A DNA stretch of 64,000 nucleotides from Xylocopa sonorina (lineage: Eukaryota > Arthropoda > Insecta > Hymenoptera > Apidae): assembly GCF_050948175.1 (NCBI RefSeq), contig NW_027490392.1:62001-126000 (forward strand), in the 5' to 3' direction. Under the pieces are notes generated by a model. That model made no database searches. It saw nothing but the letters and a program-made list of their open reading frames with translations, and was not told the DNA's origin. The position numbers were made by a program, and so were the translations under genes. How positions within the stretch are numbered: position 1 is the first letter of the stretch; each line of letters opens with the position of its first letter. Positions 14,580-27,158 of this stretch are shown here, piece after piece.

Positions 14580-16005
14580 CTGCAGACGCTATTTCCTTGC
14601 AAGGAAGTGTCACATTTACATTCATTTGAAGTGTAGACGAGGAATACATAAGACTTCGCTAATCATATTATATCTTACCATGAAGTATAGGAATGAGATG
14701 CGATATCGCGTTTTAAGAAGCATTAGAACTCCATTGCTACGATACCTAGACATCTGCAGACGTTATTTCCTAGCAAGGAAGTGTCGCATTTACATTCATT
14801 TGAAGTGTATACGAGGAATACATGACACTTCGCAAATCATATTATATCTTACCATGAAACGTAGGAATGAGATGCGATATCGCGTTCTAAGAAGCATTAG
14901 AACACTACTGCTACGATAGGTAGACATTTGCAAACGCTATTTCCTAGCAAGGAAGTGTCGCATTTACATTCATTTGAATTGTAGACGAGGAATACATGCC
15001 ACTTCGCAAATCATATTATATCTTACCATGAAACATAGAAATGAGATGCGATATCGCGTTTTAAGAAGCATTAGAAATCTATTGCTACGATAGGTAGACA
15101 TCTGCAAAAGCTATTTCCATACAAGGAAGTTTCGCATTTACATTCATTTGAAGTGTAGACGAGGAATACATAACACTTCGCAAATCATATTATATCTTAC
15201 CATGAAACATAGAAATGAGATGCGATATCGCGTTTTAAGAAGCATTAGATATCTATTGCTACAATACCTAGACATCTGCAGACGCTATTTCCTAGCAAGG
15301 AAGTGTCTCATTTACATTCATTTGAAGTGTAGACGAGGAATGCATAACACTTCGCAATGAATATTACATCTTACCATGAAACATAGAAATGAGATGCGAT
15401 ATCGCGCTTTAAGAAGCATTAGAACTCTATTGCTACGATACCTAGACATCTGCAAAAGCTATTTCCATACAAGGAAGTTTCGCATTTACATTCATTAGAA
15501 GTGTAGACGAGGAATACATAACACTTCGCAAATCATATTATATCTTACCATGAAACATAGAAATGTGATGCGATATCGCGTTTTAAGAAGCATTAGAACT
15601 CTATTGCTACGATACCTAGACATCTGCAGACGCTCTTTCCTAGCAAGGAAGTGTCGCATTTACATTCATTTGAAGTGTAGACGAGGAATACATAACACAT
15701 CGCAAATCATATTATATCTTACCATGATACATAGAAATGAGATGCGATATCGCGTTTTACGAAGCATTAGAAATCTATTGCTACGATACGCAGACAGCTG
15801 CAAACGCTATTTCCTAGCAAGAAAGTGTCGCATTCACATTCATTTGAAGTGTAGACGAGGAATACATGACACTTCGCAAATCATATTATATCTTACCATG
15901 TTACATAGAAATGAGATGCGATATCGCGTTTTAAGAAACATTAGAAATCTACTGCTACGATACATAGACATCTGAAAACGCTATTTCCTTGCAAGGAAGT
16001 GTCGC
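14580..16005 (+). repeat. Eight-monomer block, copy 1 (second copy 22416-23841)
   Basis: Pairs with 22416-23841 at +7836 bp (45 monomers plus six single-base insertions between them). Shared private marks are GTGTCACATTTAC, CATGAAGTATAG, GACGTTATTTCC, GTGTATACGAGG, TTAGATATCTATTG, CGCTCTTTCC and GACAGCTGCAAACG. The six extra bases match the +1 units lying between the copies. Confidence 0.78.
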
Positions 16006-16345
16006 ATTTACTTTCATTTGAAGTGTAGACGAGGAATACATAACACTTCGCAAATCATATTATATCTTACCATGAAACATAGAAATGAGATGCGATATCG
16101 CGTTTTAAGAATCATAAGAACTCTATTGCTACGATATGTAGACATCTGCAAACGCTATTTTCTTGCAAGGAAGTGTCGCATTTACATTCAACTGAAGTGT
16201 AGACGAGGAATACATAACACTTCGTAAATCATATTATGTCTTACCATGAAACATAGAAATGAGATGCGATATCGCGTTTTAAGAAGCATTAGAACTCTAT
16301 TGCTACGATACCTAGACATCTGCAAACGCTAATTCCTTGCAAGGA

Positions 16346-18643
16346 AGTGTCGCATTTACATTCATTTGAAGTGTAGACGAGGAATACATAACACTTCGCA
16401 AATCATATTATATCTTACCATGAAACATAGGAATGAGATGCGATATCGCGTTCTAGGAAGCATTAGAACACTACTGCTACGATAGGTAGACATTTGCAAA
16501 CGCTATTTCCTAGCAAGGAAGTTTCGCATTTACATTCATTTGAATTGTAGACGAGGAATACATGACACTTCGCAAATCATATTATATCTTACCATGAAAC
16601 ATAGAAATGAGATGCGATATCGCGTTTTAAGAAGCATTAGAAATCTATTGCTACGACAGGTAGACATCTGCAAACGCTATTTCCTTACAAGGAAGTGTCG
16701 CATTTACATTCATTTGAAGTGTAGACGAGGAATACATGACACATTCGCAAATCATATTATATCTTACCATGAAACATAGAAATGAGATGCGATATCGCGT
16801 TTTAAGAAGCATTAGAACTCTATTGCTACGATAGGTAGACATATGCAAACGCTATTTCCTTCCAAGGAAGTGTCGCATTTACATTCATTTGAAGTGTAGA
16901 CGAGGAATACATAACACATCGCAAATCATATTATATCTTACCATGATACATAGAAATGAGATGCGATATCGCGTTTTACGAAGCATTAGAAATCTATTGC
17001 TACGATACGTAGACAGCTGCAAACGCTATTTCCTAGCAAGAAAGTGTCGCATTCACATTCATTTGAAGTGTAGACGAGGAATACATGACACTTCGCAAAT
17101 CATATTATATCTTACCATGAAACATAGAAATGAGATGCGATATCGCGTTTTAAGAAGCATTAGAACTCTATTGCTACGATAGGTAGACATATGCAAACGC
17201 TATTTCCTTCCAAGGAAGTGTCGCATTTACATTCATTTGAAGTGTAGACGAGGAATACATAACACATCGCAAATCATATTATATCTTACCATGATACATA
17301 GAAATGAGATGCGATATCGCGTTTTACGAAGCATTAGAAATCTATTGCTACGATACGTAGACAGCTGCAAACGCTATTTCCTAGCAAGAAAGTGTCGCAT
17401 TCACATTCATTTGAAGTGTAGACGAGGAATACATGACACTTCGCAAATCATATTATATCTTACCATGTTACATAGAAATGAGATGCGATATCGCGTTTTA
17501 AGAAACATTAGAAATCTACTGCTACGATACATAGACATCTGAAAACGCTATTTCCTTGCAAGGAAGTGTCGCATTTACTTTCACTTGAAGTGTAGACGAG
17601 GAATACATAACACTTCGCAAATCATATTATATCTTACCATGAAACATAGAAATGAGATGCGATATCGCGTTTTACGAAGCATTAGAAACCTATTGCTACG
17701 ATACGTAGACAGCTGCAAACGCTATTTCCTAGCAAGAAAGTGTCGCATTCACATTCATTTGAAGTGTAGACGAGGAATACATGACACTTCGCAAATCATA
17801 TTATATCTTACCATGTTACATAGAAATGAGATGCGATATCGCGTTTTAAGAAACATTAGAAATCTACTGCTACGATACATGGACATCTGAAAACGCTATT
17901 TCCTTGCAAGGAAGTGTCGCATTTACTTTCATTTGAAGTGTAGACGAGGAATACATAACACTTCGCAAATCATATTATATCTTACCATGAAACATAGAAA
18001 TGAGATGCGATATCGCGTTTTAAGAATCATAAGAACTCTATTGCTACGATATGTAGACATCTGCAAACGCTATTTTCTTGCAAGGAAGTGTCGCATTTAC
18101 ATTCATTTGAAGTGTAGACGAGGAATACATAACACTTCGCAAATCATATTATATCTTACCATGAAACATAGGAATGAGATGCGATATCGCGTTCTAGGAA
18201 GCATTAGAACACTACTGCTACGATAGGTAGACATTTGCAAACGCTATTTCCTAGCAAGGAAGTTTCGCATTTACATTCATTTGAATTGTAGACGAGGAAT
18301 ACATGACACTTCGCAAATCATATTATATCTTACCATGAAACATAGAAATGAGATGCGATATCGCGTTTTAAGAAGCATTAGAAATCTATTGCTACGACAG
18401 GTAGACATCTGCAAACGCTATTTCCTTACAAGGAAGTGTCGCATTTACATTCATTTGAAGTGTAGACGAGGAATACATGACACATTCGCAAATCATATTA
18501 TATCTTACCATGAAACATAGAAATGAGATGCGATATCGCGTTTTAAGAAGCATTAGAACTCTATTGCTACGATAGGTAGACATATGCAAACGCTATTTCC
18601 TTCCAAGGAAGTGTCGCATTTACATTCATTTGAAGTGTAGACG
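16346..18643 (+). repeat. 1741 bp (10-monomer) repeat, 1.3 copies
   Basis: Sequence from about 16346 repeats from about 18087 at +1741, which is ten monomers plus one inserted base. Both copies carry the same +1 unit (16714 and 18455), GCTACGACAGG and TTCCTTCCAAGG. The second copy ends near 18643, where GACGAGGAATAC becomes GACGAGAAATAC. Inside copy 1 lies the 348 bp dimer array. Confidence 0.76.
16889..17932 (+). repeat. 348 bp dimer in three tandem copies
   Basis: Dimers start at 16889, 17237 and 17585. The first monomer of each has GTAGACAGCTGC, CTAGCAAGAAAG and CATTCACATTC. The second is GAACTCTATTG-type in copy 1 but CATGTTACATAG and AAACATTAG-type in copies 2 and 3. Copy 3 also differs by CATGAAACATAG in its first monomer. 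Related single copies lie at 15.7-16.0 and 23.5-23.8 kb. Confidence 0.78.
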
Positions 18644-21243
18644 AGAAATACATAACACTTCGCAAATCATATTATATCTTACCATGAAACATAGAAATGA
18701 GATGCGATATCGCGTTTTAAGAAGCATTAGAAATCTATTGCTACTATACCTAGACATCTGCAGACGCTATTTCCTAGCAAGGAAGTGTCTGATTTACATT
18801 CATTTGAAGTGTAGACGAGGAATACATGACACTTCGCAAATCATATTATATCTTACCATGAAATATAGAAATGAGATGCGATATCGCGTTTTAAGAAGCA
18901 TTAGAACTCTATTGCTACAATAGATAGACGTTTGCAAACGCTATTTCCTTGCAAGGAAGTGTCGCATTTACATTCATTTGAAGTGTAGACGAGGAATACA
19001 TGACACATTCGCAAATCATATTATATCTTACCATGAAACATAGAAATGAGATGCGATATCGCGTTTTAAGAAGCATTAGAACTCTATTGCTACGATAGGT
19101 AGACATCTGAAAACGCTATTTCCTTGCAAGGAAGTGCCGCATTTACATTCATTTGAATTGTAGACGAGGAATACATAACACTTCGCAAATCATATTATAT
19201 CTTACCATGAAACATAGAAATGAGATGCGATATCGCATTTTAAGAAGCATTAGAAATCTATTGCTACAATACCTAGACATCTGCAGACGCTATTTCCTTG
19301 CAAGGAAGTGTCGCATTTACTTTCATTTGAAGTGTAGACGAGGAATACATAACACTTCGCAAATCATATTATATCTTACCATGAAACATAGAAATGAGAT
19401 GCGATATCGCGTTTTAAGAATCATAAGAACTCTATTGCTACGATATGTAGACATCTGCAGACGCTATTTCCTAGCAAGGAAGTGTCTGATTTACATTCAT
19501 TTGAAGTGTAGACGAGGAATACATGACACTTCGCAAATCATATTATATCTTACCATGAAATATAGAAATGAGATGCGATATCGCGTTTTAAGAAGCATTA
19601 GAACTCTATTGCTACAATAGATAGACGTTTGCAAACGCTATTTCCATGCAAGGAAGTGTCGCATTTACATTCATTTGAAGTGTAGACGAGGAATACATGA
19701 CACATTCGCAAATCATATTATATCTTACCATGAAACATAGAAATGAGATGCGATATCGCGTTCTAAGAAGCAGCAGAAATCCATTGCTACGATACGTAGA
19801 CATCTGCAGACGTTATTTCCTAGCAAGGAAGTGTCGCATTTACATTCATTTGAAGTGTATACGAGGAATACATGACACTTCGCAAATCATATTATATCTT
19901 ACCATGAAACATAGGAATGAGATGCGATATCGCGTTCTAAGAAGCATTAGAACACTACTGCTACGATAGGTAGACATTTGCAAACGCTATTTCCTAGCAA
20001 GGAAGTGTCGCATTTACTTTCATTTGAATTGTAGACGAGGAATACATGACACTTCGCAAATCATATTATATCTTACCATGAAACATAGAAATGAGATGCG
20101 ATATTGCGTTTTAAGGAGCATTAGAAATCTATTGCTACGATAGGTAGACATCTGCAAAAGCTATTTCCATACAAGGAAGTGTCGCATTCACATTCATTTG
20201 AAGTGTAGACGAGGAATACATGACACTTCGCAAATCATATTATATCTTACCATGTTACATAGAAATGAGATGCGATATCGCGTTTTAAGAAACATTAGAA
20301 ATCTATTGCTACGATACATAGACATCTGAAAACGCTATTTCCTTGCAAGGAAGTGTCGCATTTACTTTCATTTGAAGTGTAGACGAGGAATACATAACAC
20401 TTCGCAAATCATATTATATCTTACCATGAAACATAGAAATGAGATGCGATATCGCGTTTTAAGAATCATAAGAACTCTATTGCTACGATATGTAGACATC
20501 TGCAAACGCTATTTTCTTGCAAGGAAGTGTCGCATTTACATTCAACTGAAGTGTAGACGAGGAATACATGACACATTCGCAAATCATATTATATCTTACC
20601 ATGAAACATAGAAATGAGTTGCGATATCGCGTTTTAAGAAGCATTAGAACTCTATTGCTACGATAGGTAGACATATGCAAACGCTATTTCCTTACAAGGA
20701 AGTGTCGCATTTACATTCATTTGAAGTGTAGACGAGAAATACATAACACTTCGCAAATCATATTATATCTTACCATGAAACATAGAAATGAGATGCGATA
20801 TCGCGTTTTAAGAAGCATTAGAAATCTATTGCTACTATACCTAGACATCTGCAGACGCTATTTCCTAGCAAGGAAGTGTCTGATTTACATTCATTTGAAG
20901 TGTAGACGAGGAATACATGACACTTCGCAAATCATATTATATCTTACCATGAAATATAGAGATGAGATGCGATATCGCGTTTTAAGAAGCATTAGAACTC
21001 TATTGCTACAATAAATAGACGTTTGCAAACGCTATTTCCTTGCAAGGAAGCGTCGCATTTACATTCATTTGAAGTGTAGACGAGGAATACATGACACATT
21101 CGCAAATCATATTATATCTTACCATGAAACATAGAAATGAGATGCGATATCGCGTTTTAAGAAGCGTTAGAACTCTATTGCTACGATAGGTAGACATCTG
21201 AAAACGCTATTTCCTTGCAAGGAAGTGTCGCATTTACATTCAT
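18630..21243 (+). repeat. GAGAAATAC blocks with Q and +1 units
   Basis: A three-monomer group starting GTAGACGAGAAATAC occurs at 18630 and 20721 (offset 2091, twelve monomers plus three bases), and again at 28899 (+8178 from the second, 47 monomers). Each includes CTACTATACC, GTGTCTGATTTAC, a Q unit and a +1 unit. Four +1 units lie in this 2.6 kb, the densest cluster in the window. Confidence 0.75.
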
Positions 21244-22415
21244 TTGAAGTGTAGACGAGGAATACATAACACTTCGCAAATCATATTATATCTTACCATG
21301 AAACATAGAAATGAGATGCGATATCGCGTTTTAAGAAGCATTAGAACTCTATTGCTACGATACCTAGACATCTGCAGACGCTAGTTCCTAGCAAGGAATT
21401 GTCGCATTTACATACATTTGAAGTGTAGACGAGGAATACATGACACTTCGCAAATCATATTATATCTTACCATGAAACATGGAAATGAGATGCGATATCG
21501 CGTTTTAAGAAGCATTAGAACTCTATTGCTACGATAGGTAGACATCTGCAAACGCTATTTCCTTACAAGGAAGTGTCGCATTTACATTCATTTGAAGTGT
21601 AGACGAGGAATACATAACACTTCGCAAATCATATTATATCTTACCATGATACATAGAAATGAGATGCGATATCGCGTTTTACGAAGCATTAGAAATCTAT
21701 TGCCACGATACGTAGACATCTGCAAACGCTATTTCCTTGCAAGGAAGTGTCGCATTTACATTCATTTGAAGTGTAGTCGAGGAATACATAAGACTTCGCA
21801 AATCATATTATACCTTACCATGAAATATAGAAATGAGATGCGATATCGCGTTTTAAGAATCATAAGAACTCTATTGCTACGATACGTAGTCATCTGCAAA
21901 CGCTATTTGCTTGCAAGGAAGTGTCGCATTTACATTCATTTGAAGTGTAGACGAGGAATACATAACACTTCGCAAATCATATTATATCTTACCATGAAAC
22001 ATAGGAATGAGATGCGATATCGCGTTCTAAGAAGCATTAGAACACTACTGCTACGATAGGTAGACATTTGCAAACGCTATTTCCTAGCAAGGAAGTGTCG
22101 CATTTACATTCATTTGAATTGTAGACGAGGAATACATGACACTTCGCAAATCATATTATATCTTACCATGAAACATAGAAATGAGATGCGATATCGCGTT
22201 TTAAGGAGCATTAGAACTCTATTGCTACGATAGGTAGACATCTGCAAACGCTATTTCCTTACAAGGAAGTGTCGCATTTACATTCATTTGAAGTGTAGAC
22301 GAGGAATACATAACACTTCGCAAATCATATTATATCTCACCATGAAACATAGAAATGAGATGCGATATCGCGTTTTAAGAAGCAGCAGAAATCCATTGCG
22401 ACGATACGTAGACAT
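21244..22415 (+). repeat. Monomers related to 7.5-8.2 kb
   Basis: The first four monomers match 7491-8177 including GCTAGTTCC, CAAGGAATTG, GCCACGATACG and GTAGTCGAGG. One private change is ACATGGAAATG at about 21479. After 21930 the order changes to GGAATG- and TTTTAAGGAGC-type units that lead into the 22416 block. Confidence 0.7.
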
Positions 22416-23841
22416 CTGCAGACGCTATTTCCTTGCAAGGAAGTGTCACATTTACATTCATTTAAAGTGTAGACGAGGAATACATAAGACTTCGCTAATC
22501 ATATTATATCTTACCATGAAGTATAGAAATGAGATGCGATATCGCGTTTTAAGAAGCATTAGAACTCTATTGCTACGATACCTAGACATCTGCAGACGTT
22601 ATTTCCTAGCAAGGAAGTGTCGCATTTACATTCATTTGAAGTGTATACGAGGAATACATGACACTTCGCAAATCATATTATATCTTACCATGAAACGTAG
22701 GAATGAGATGCGATATCGCGTTCTAAGAAGCATTAGAACACTACTGCTACGATAGGTAGACATTTGCAAACGCTATTTCCTAGCAAGGAAGTGTCGCATT
22801 TACATTCATTTGAATTGTAGACGAGGAATACATGACACTTCGCAAATCATATTATATCTTACCATGAAACATAGAAATGAGATGCGATATTGCGTTTTAA
22901 GAAGCATTAGAAATCTATTGCTACGATAGGTAGACATCTGCAAAAGCTATTTCCATACAAGGAAGTTTCGCATTTACATTCATTTGAAGTGTAGACGAGG
23001 AATACATAACACTTCGCAAATCATATTATATCTTACCATGAAACATAGAAATGAGATGCGATATCGCGTTTTAAGAAGCATTAGATATCTATTGCTACAA
23101 TACCTAGACATCTGCAGACGCTATTTCCTAGCAAGGAAGTGTCTCATTTACATTCATTTGAAGTGTAGACGAGGAATGCATAACACTTCGCAATGAATAT
23201 TACATCTTACCATGAAACATAGAAATGAGATGCGATATCGCGCTTTAAGAAGCATTAGAACTCTATTGCTACGATACCTAGACATCTGCAAAAGCTATTT
23301 CCATACAAGGAAGTTTCGCATTTACATTCATTAGAAGTGTAGACGAGGAATACATAACACTTCGCAAATCATATTATATCTTACCATGGAACATAGAAAT
23401 GTGATGCGATATCGCGTTTTAAGAAGCATTAGAACTCTATTGCTACGATACCTAGACATCTGCAGACGCTCTTTCCTAGCAAGGAAGTGTCGCATTTACA
23501 TTCATTTGAAGTGTATACGAGGAATACATAACACATCGCAAATCATATTATATCTTACCATGATACATAGAAATGAGATGCGATATCGCGTTTTACGAAG
23601 CATTAGAAATCTATTGCTACGATACGTAGACAGCTGCAAACGCTATTTCCTAGCAAGAAAGTGTCGCATTCACATTCATTTGAAGTGTAGACGAGGAATA
23701 CATGACACTTCGCAAATCATATTATATCTTACCATGTTACATAGAAATGAGATGCGATATCGCGTTTTAAGAAACATTAGAAATCTACTGCTACGATACA
23801 TAGACATCTGAAAACGCTATTTCCTTGCAAGGAAGTGTCGC
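22416..23841 (+). repeat. Eight-monomer block, copy 2 (first copy 14580-16005)
   Basis: Differences from copy 1 that I noticed include CATTTAAAGTG (22463) for CATTTGAAGTG, CATGGAACATAG (23388) for CATGAAACATAG, and GTGTATACG (23516) for GTGTAGACG. The match ends where copy 1 has ATTTACTTTC and this copy ATTTACATTC. Confidence 0.76.
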
Positions 23842-23849
23842 ATTTACAT

Positions 23850-24976
23850 TCATTTGAAGTGTAGACGAGGAATGCATAACACTTCGCAATGAATATTACA
23901 TCTTACCATGAAACATAGAAATGAGATGCGATATCGCGCTTTAAGAAGCATTAGAACTCTATTGCTACGATACCTAGGCATCTGCAGACGCTAGTTCCTA
24001 GCAAGGAATTGTCGCATTTACATACATTTGAAGTGTAGACGAGGAATACATGACACTTCGCAAATCATATTATATCTTACCATGAAACATAGAAATGAGA
24101 TGCGATATCGCGTTTTAAGAAGCATTAGAACTCTATTGCTACGATAGGTAGACATCTGCAAACGCTATTTCCTTACAAGGAAGTGTCGCATTTACATTCA
24201 TTTGAAGTGTAGACGAGGAAAACATAACACTTCGCAAATCATATTATATCTTACCATGATACATAGAAATGAGATGTGATATCGCGTTTTACGAAGCATT
24301 AGAAATCTATTGCTACGATACGTAGACATCTGCAAACGCTATTTCCTTGCAAGGAAGTGTCGCATTTACATACATTTGAAGTGTAGTCGAGGAATACATA
24401 AGACTTCGCAAATCATATTATACCTTACCATGAAATATAGAAATGAGATGCGATATCGCGTTTTAAGAATCATAAGAACTCTATTGCTACGATACGTAGT
24501 CATCTGCAAACGCTATTTGCTTGCAAGGAAGTGTCGCATTTACATTCATTTGAAGTGTAGACGAGGAATACACAACACTTCGTAAATCATATTATATCTT
24601 ACCATGAAACATAGAAATGAGATGCGATATCGCGTTTTAAGAAGCATTAGAACCCTATTGCTACGATACCTAGACATCTGCAAACGCTAATTCCTTGCAA
24701 GGAAGTGTCGCATTTACATTCATTTGAAGTGTAGACGAGGAATACATGACACTTCGCAAATCATATTATATCTTACCATGAAACATAGAAATGAGATGCG
24801 ATATCGCGTTCTGAGAAGCAGCAGAAATCCATTGCTACGATACGTAGACATCTGCAGACGCTATTTCCTTGCAAGGAAGTGTCGCATTTACATTCATTTG
24901 AAGTGTAGACGAGGAATACATATGACTTCGCTAATCATATTATATCTTACCATGACACATAGGAATGAGATGCGAT
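23850..24976 (+). repeat. 6.5-monomer block, copy 1 (second copy 29592-30718)
   Basis: Offset exactly 5742 bp (33 monomers). Private marks shared by both are GCTTTAAGAAGC, CCTAGGCATC, GAGGAAAACATAAC, GAGATGTGATATCG, CATACATTTGAAG and ACATATGACTTCGC. It marks the left edge of the block structure typical of the right part of the window. Beyond 24976 the offset becomes 6090 because two more monomers are present in the later copy. Confidence 0.78.
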
Positions 24977-25245
24977 ATCGCGTTTTAAGAAGCATCAGAA
25001 ATCCATTGCTACGATACGTAGACATCTGCAAACGCTATTTCCTTGCAAGTAAGTGTCGCATTTACATTCAGATGATGTGTAGACGAGGAATACATAACAC
25101 TTCGCAAATCATATTATATCTTACCATGAAACATAGAAATGAGATGCGATATCGCGTTTTAAGAAGCATTAGAACACTATTGCTACGAAAGGTAGACATT
25201 TGCAAACGCTATTTCCTTGCAAGGAAGTGTCGCATTTACATTCAT

Positions 25246-27158
25246 TTGAAGTGTAGACGAGGAATACATAACACTTCGCAAATCATATTATATCTTACCA
25301 TGGAACATAGAAATGTGATGCGATATCGCGTCTTAAGAAGTATTAGAACCCTATTGCTACGATACCTAGACATCTGCAGACGCTATTTCCTAGCAAGGAA
25401 GTGTCGCATTTACATTCATTTGAAGTGTAGACGAGGAATACATAACTCATCGCAAATCATATTACATCTTACCATGAAACATAGAAATGAGATGCGATAT
25501 CGCGTTTTAAGAAGCATTAGAACTCTATTGCTACGATACCTAGACATCTGCAGACGCTATTTCCTTGCAAGGAAGTGTCGCATTTACATTCATTTGAATC
25601 GTAGACGAGGAATGCATAACACATCGCAATGAATATTACATCTTACCATGAAACATACATATGAGATGCAATATCTCGTTTTAAGAAGCATTTGAACTCT
25701 ATTGCTTCGATACGTAGACATCTGCAAATGCTAATTCCTTGCAAGGAAGTGTCGCATTTATATTCATTTGAAGCGTGGACGAGGAATACATGACACTTCG
25801 CAAATCATATTATACCTTACCATGAAACATAGAAATGAGATGCGATATCGCGTTTTAAGAAGCATCAGAAATCCATTGCTACGATACGTAGACATCTGCA
25901 AACGCTATTTCCTTGCATGGAAGTGTCGCATTTACATTCATTTGAAATGTAGGCGACGGATATATAACACTTCGCAAATCATATTATACCTTACCATGAA
26001 ACATAGAAATGAGATGCGATATCGCGTTTTAGGATTCATAAGAACTCTATTGCTACGATGCGTAGACATCTGCAAACGCTATTTCCTGCAAGGAAGTTTC
26101 GCATTTACATTCATTTGACGTGTAGACGAGGAATACATGACACTTCGTGAATCATATTATACCTTACCATGAAACATAGAAATGAGATGCGATATCACGT
26201 TTTAACAAGCATTGGAAATCTATTGCTACGATACATAGACATCTGCAAACGCTGTTTCCTTGCAAGGAAGTGTCGCATTTACATTCATTTGAAGTGTAGA
26301 CGAGGAATACATAACACTTCGCAAATCATATTATACATTACCATGAAACATAGAAATGAGATGCGATATCGCGTTTTAAGAATCATAAGAACTCTATTGC
26401 TACGATACGTAGTCATCTGCAAACGCTATTTGCTTGCAAGGAAGTGTCGCATTTACATTCATTTGAAGTGTAGACGAGGAATACACAACACTTCGTAAAT
26501 CATATTATATCTTACCATGAAACATAGAAATGAGATGCGATATCGCGTTTTAAGAAGCATTAGAACTCTATTGCTACGATACCTAGACATCTGCAAACGC
26601 TAATTCCTTGCAAGGAAGTGTCGCATTTACATTCATTTGAAGTGTAGACGCGGAATACATGACACTTCGCAAATCATATTATATCTTACCATGAAACATA
26701 GAAATGAGATGCGATATCGCGTTCTAAGAAGCAGCAGAAATCCATTGCTACGATACGTAGACATCTGCAGACGCTATTTCCTTGCAAGGAAGTGTCGCAT
26801 TTACATTCATTTGAAGTGTAGACGAGGAATACATAAGACTTCGCCAATCATATTATATCTTACCATGAAACATAGGAATGAGATGCGATATCGCGTTCTA
26901 AGAAGCATTAGAACACTACTGCTACGATAGGTAGACATTCGCAAACGCTATTTCCTAGCAAGGAAGTGTCGCATTTACATTCATTAGAAGTGTAGACGAG
27001 GAATACATGACATTTCGCAAATCATATTATATCTTACCATGAAACATAGAAATGAGATGCGATATCGCGTTTTAAGAAGCATTAGAACACTATTGCTACG
27101 ATAGGTAGACATTTGCAAACGCTATTTCCTTGCAAGGAAGTGTCGCATTTACATTCAT
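25246..27158 (+). repeat. Core HOR copy B-M lacking one monomer (1913 bp)
   Basis: B 25246, C 25420, D 25594, E 25768, F 25942, then directly H, I (26289), J (26463), K (26637), L (26811) and M (26985). Compared with the 31336 copy, 175 bp are missing. The end of F is joined to the end of G at TTTCCTGCAAGG near 26086, removing one 174 bp monomer and one T. The total length of 2088 minus 175 fits exactly. Downstream marks (GACGTGTAG, AACAAGCATTGG, CATTACCATG) match the 31336 and 38643 copies. Confidence 0.82.

Noticed and set aside
24724..25632. Long plus-strand open frames (up to 302 codons) as repeat-protein genes
   Set aside because: They follow from a 58-codon unit, begin at TTG or arbitrary ATG codons, end wherever a variant unit has a stop, and show no signal peptide, domain or flanking gene signals.
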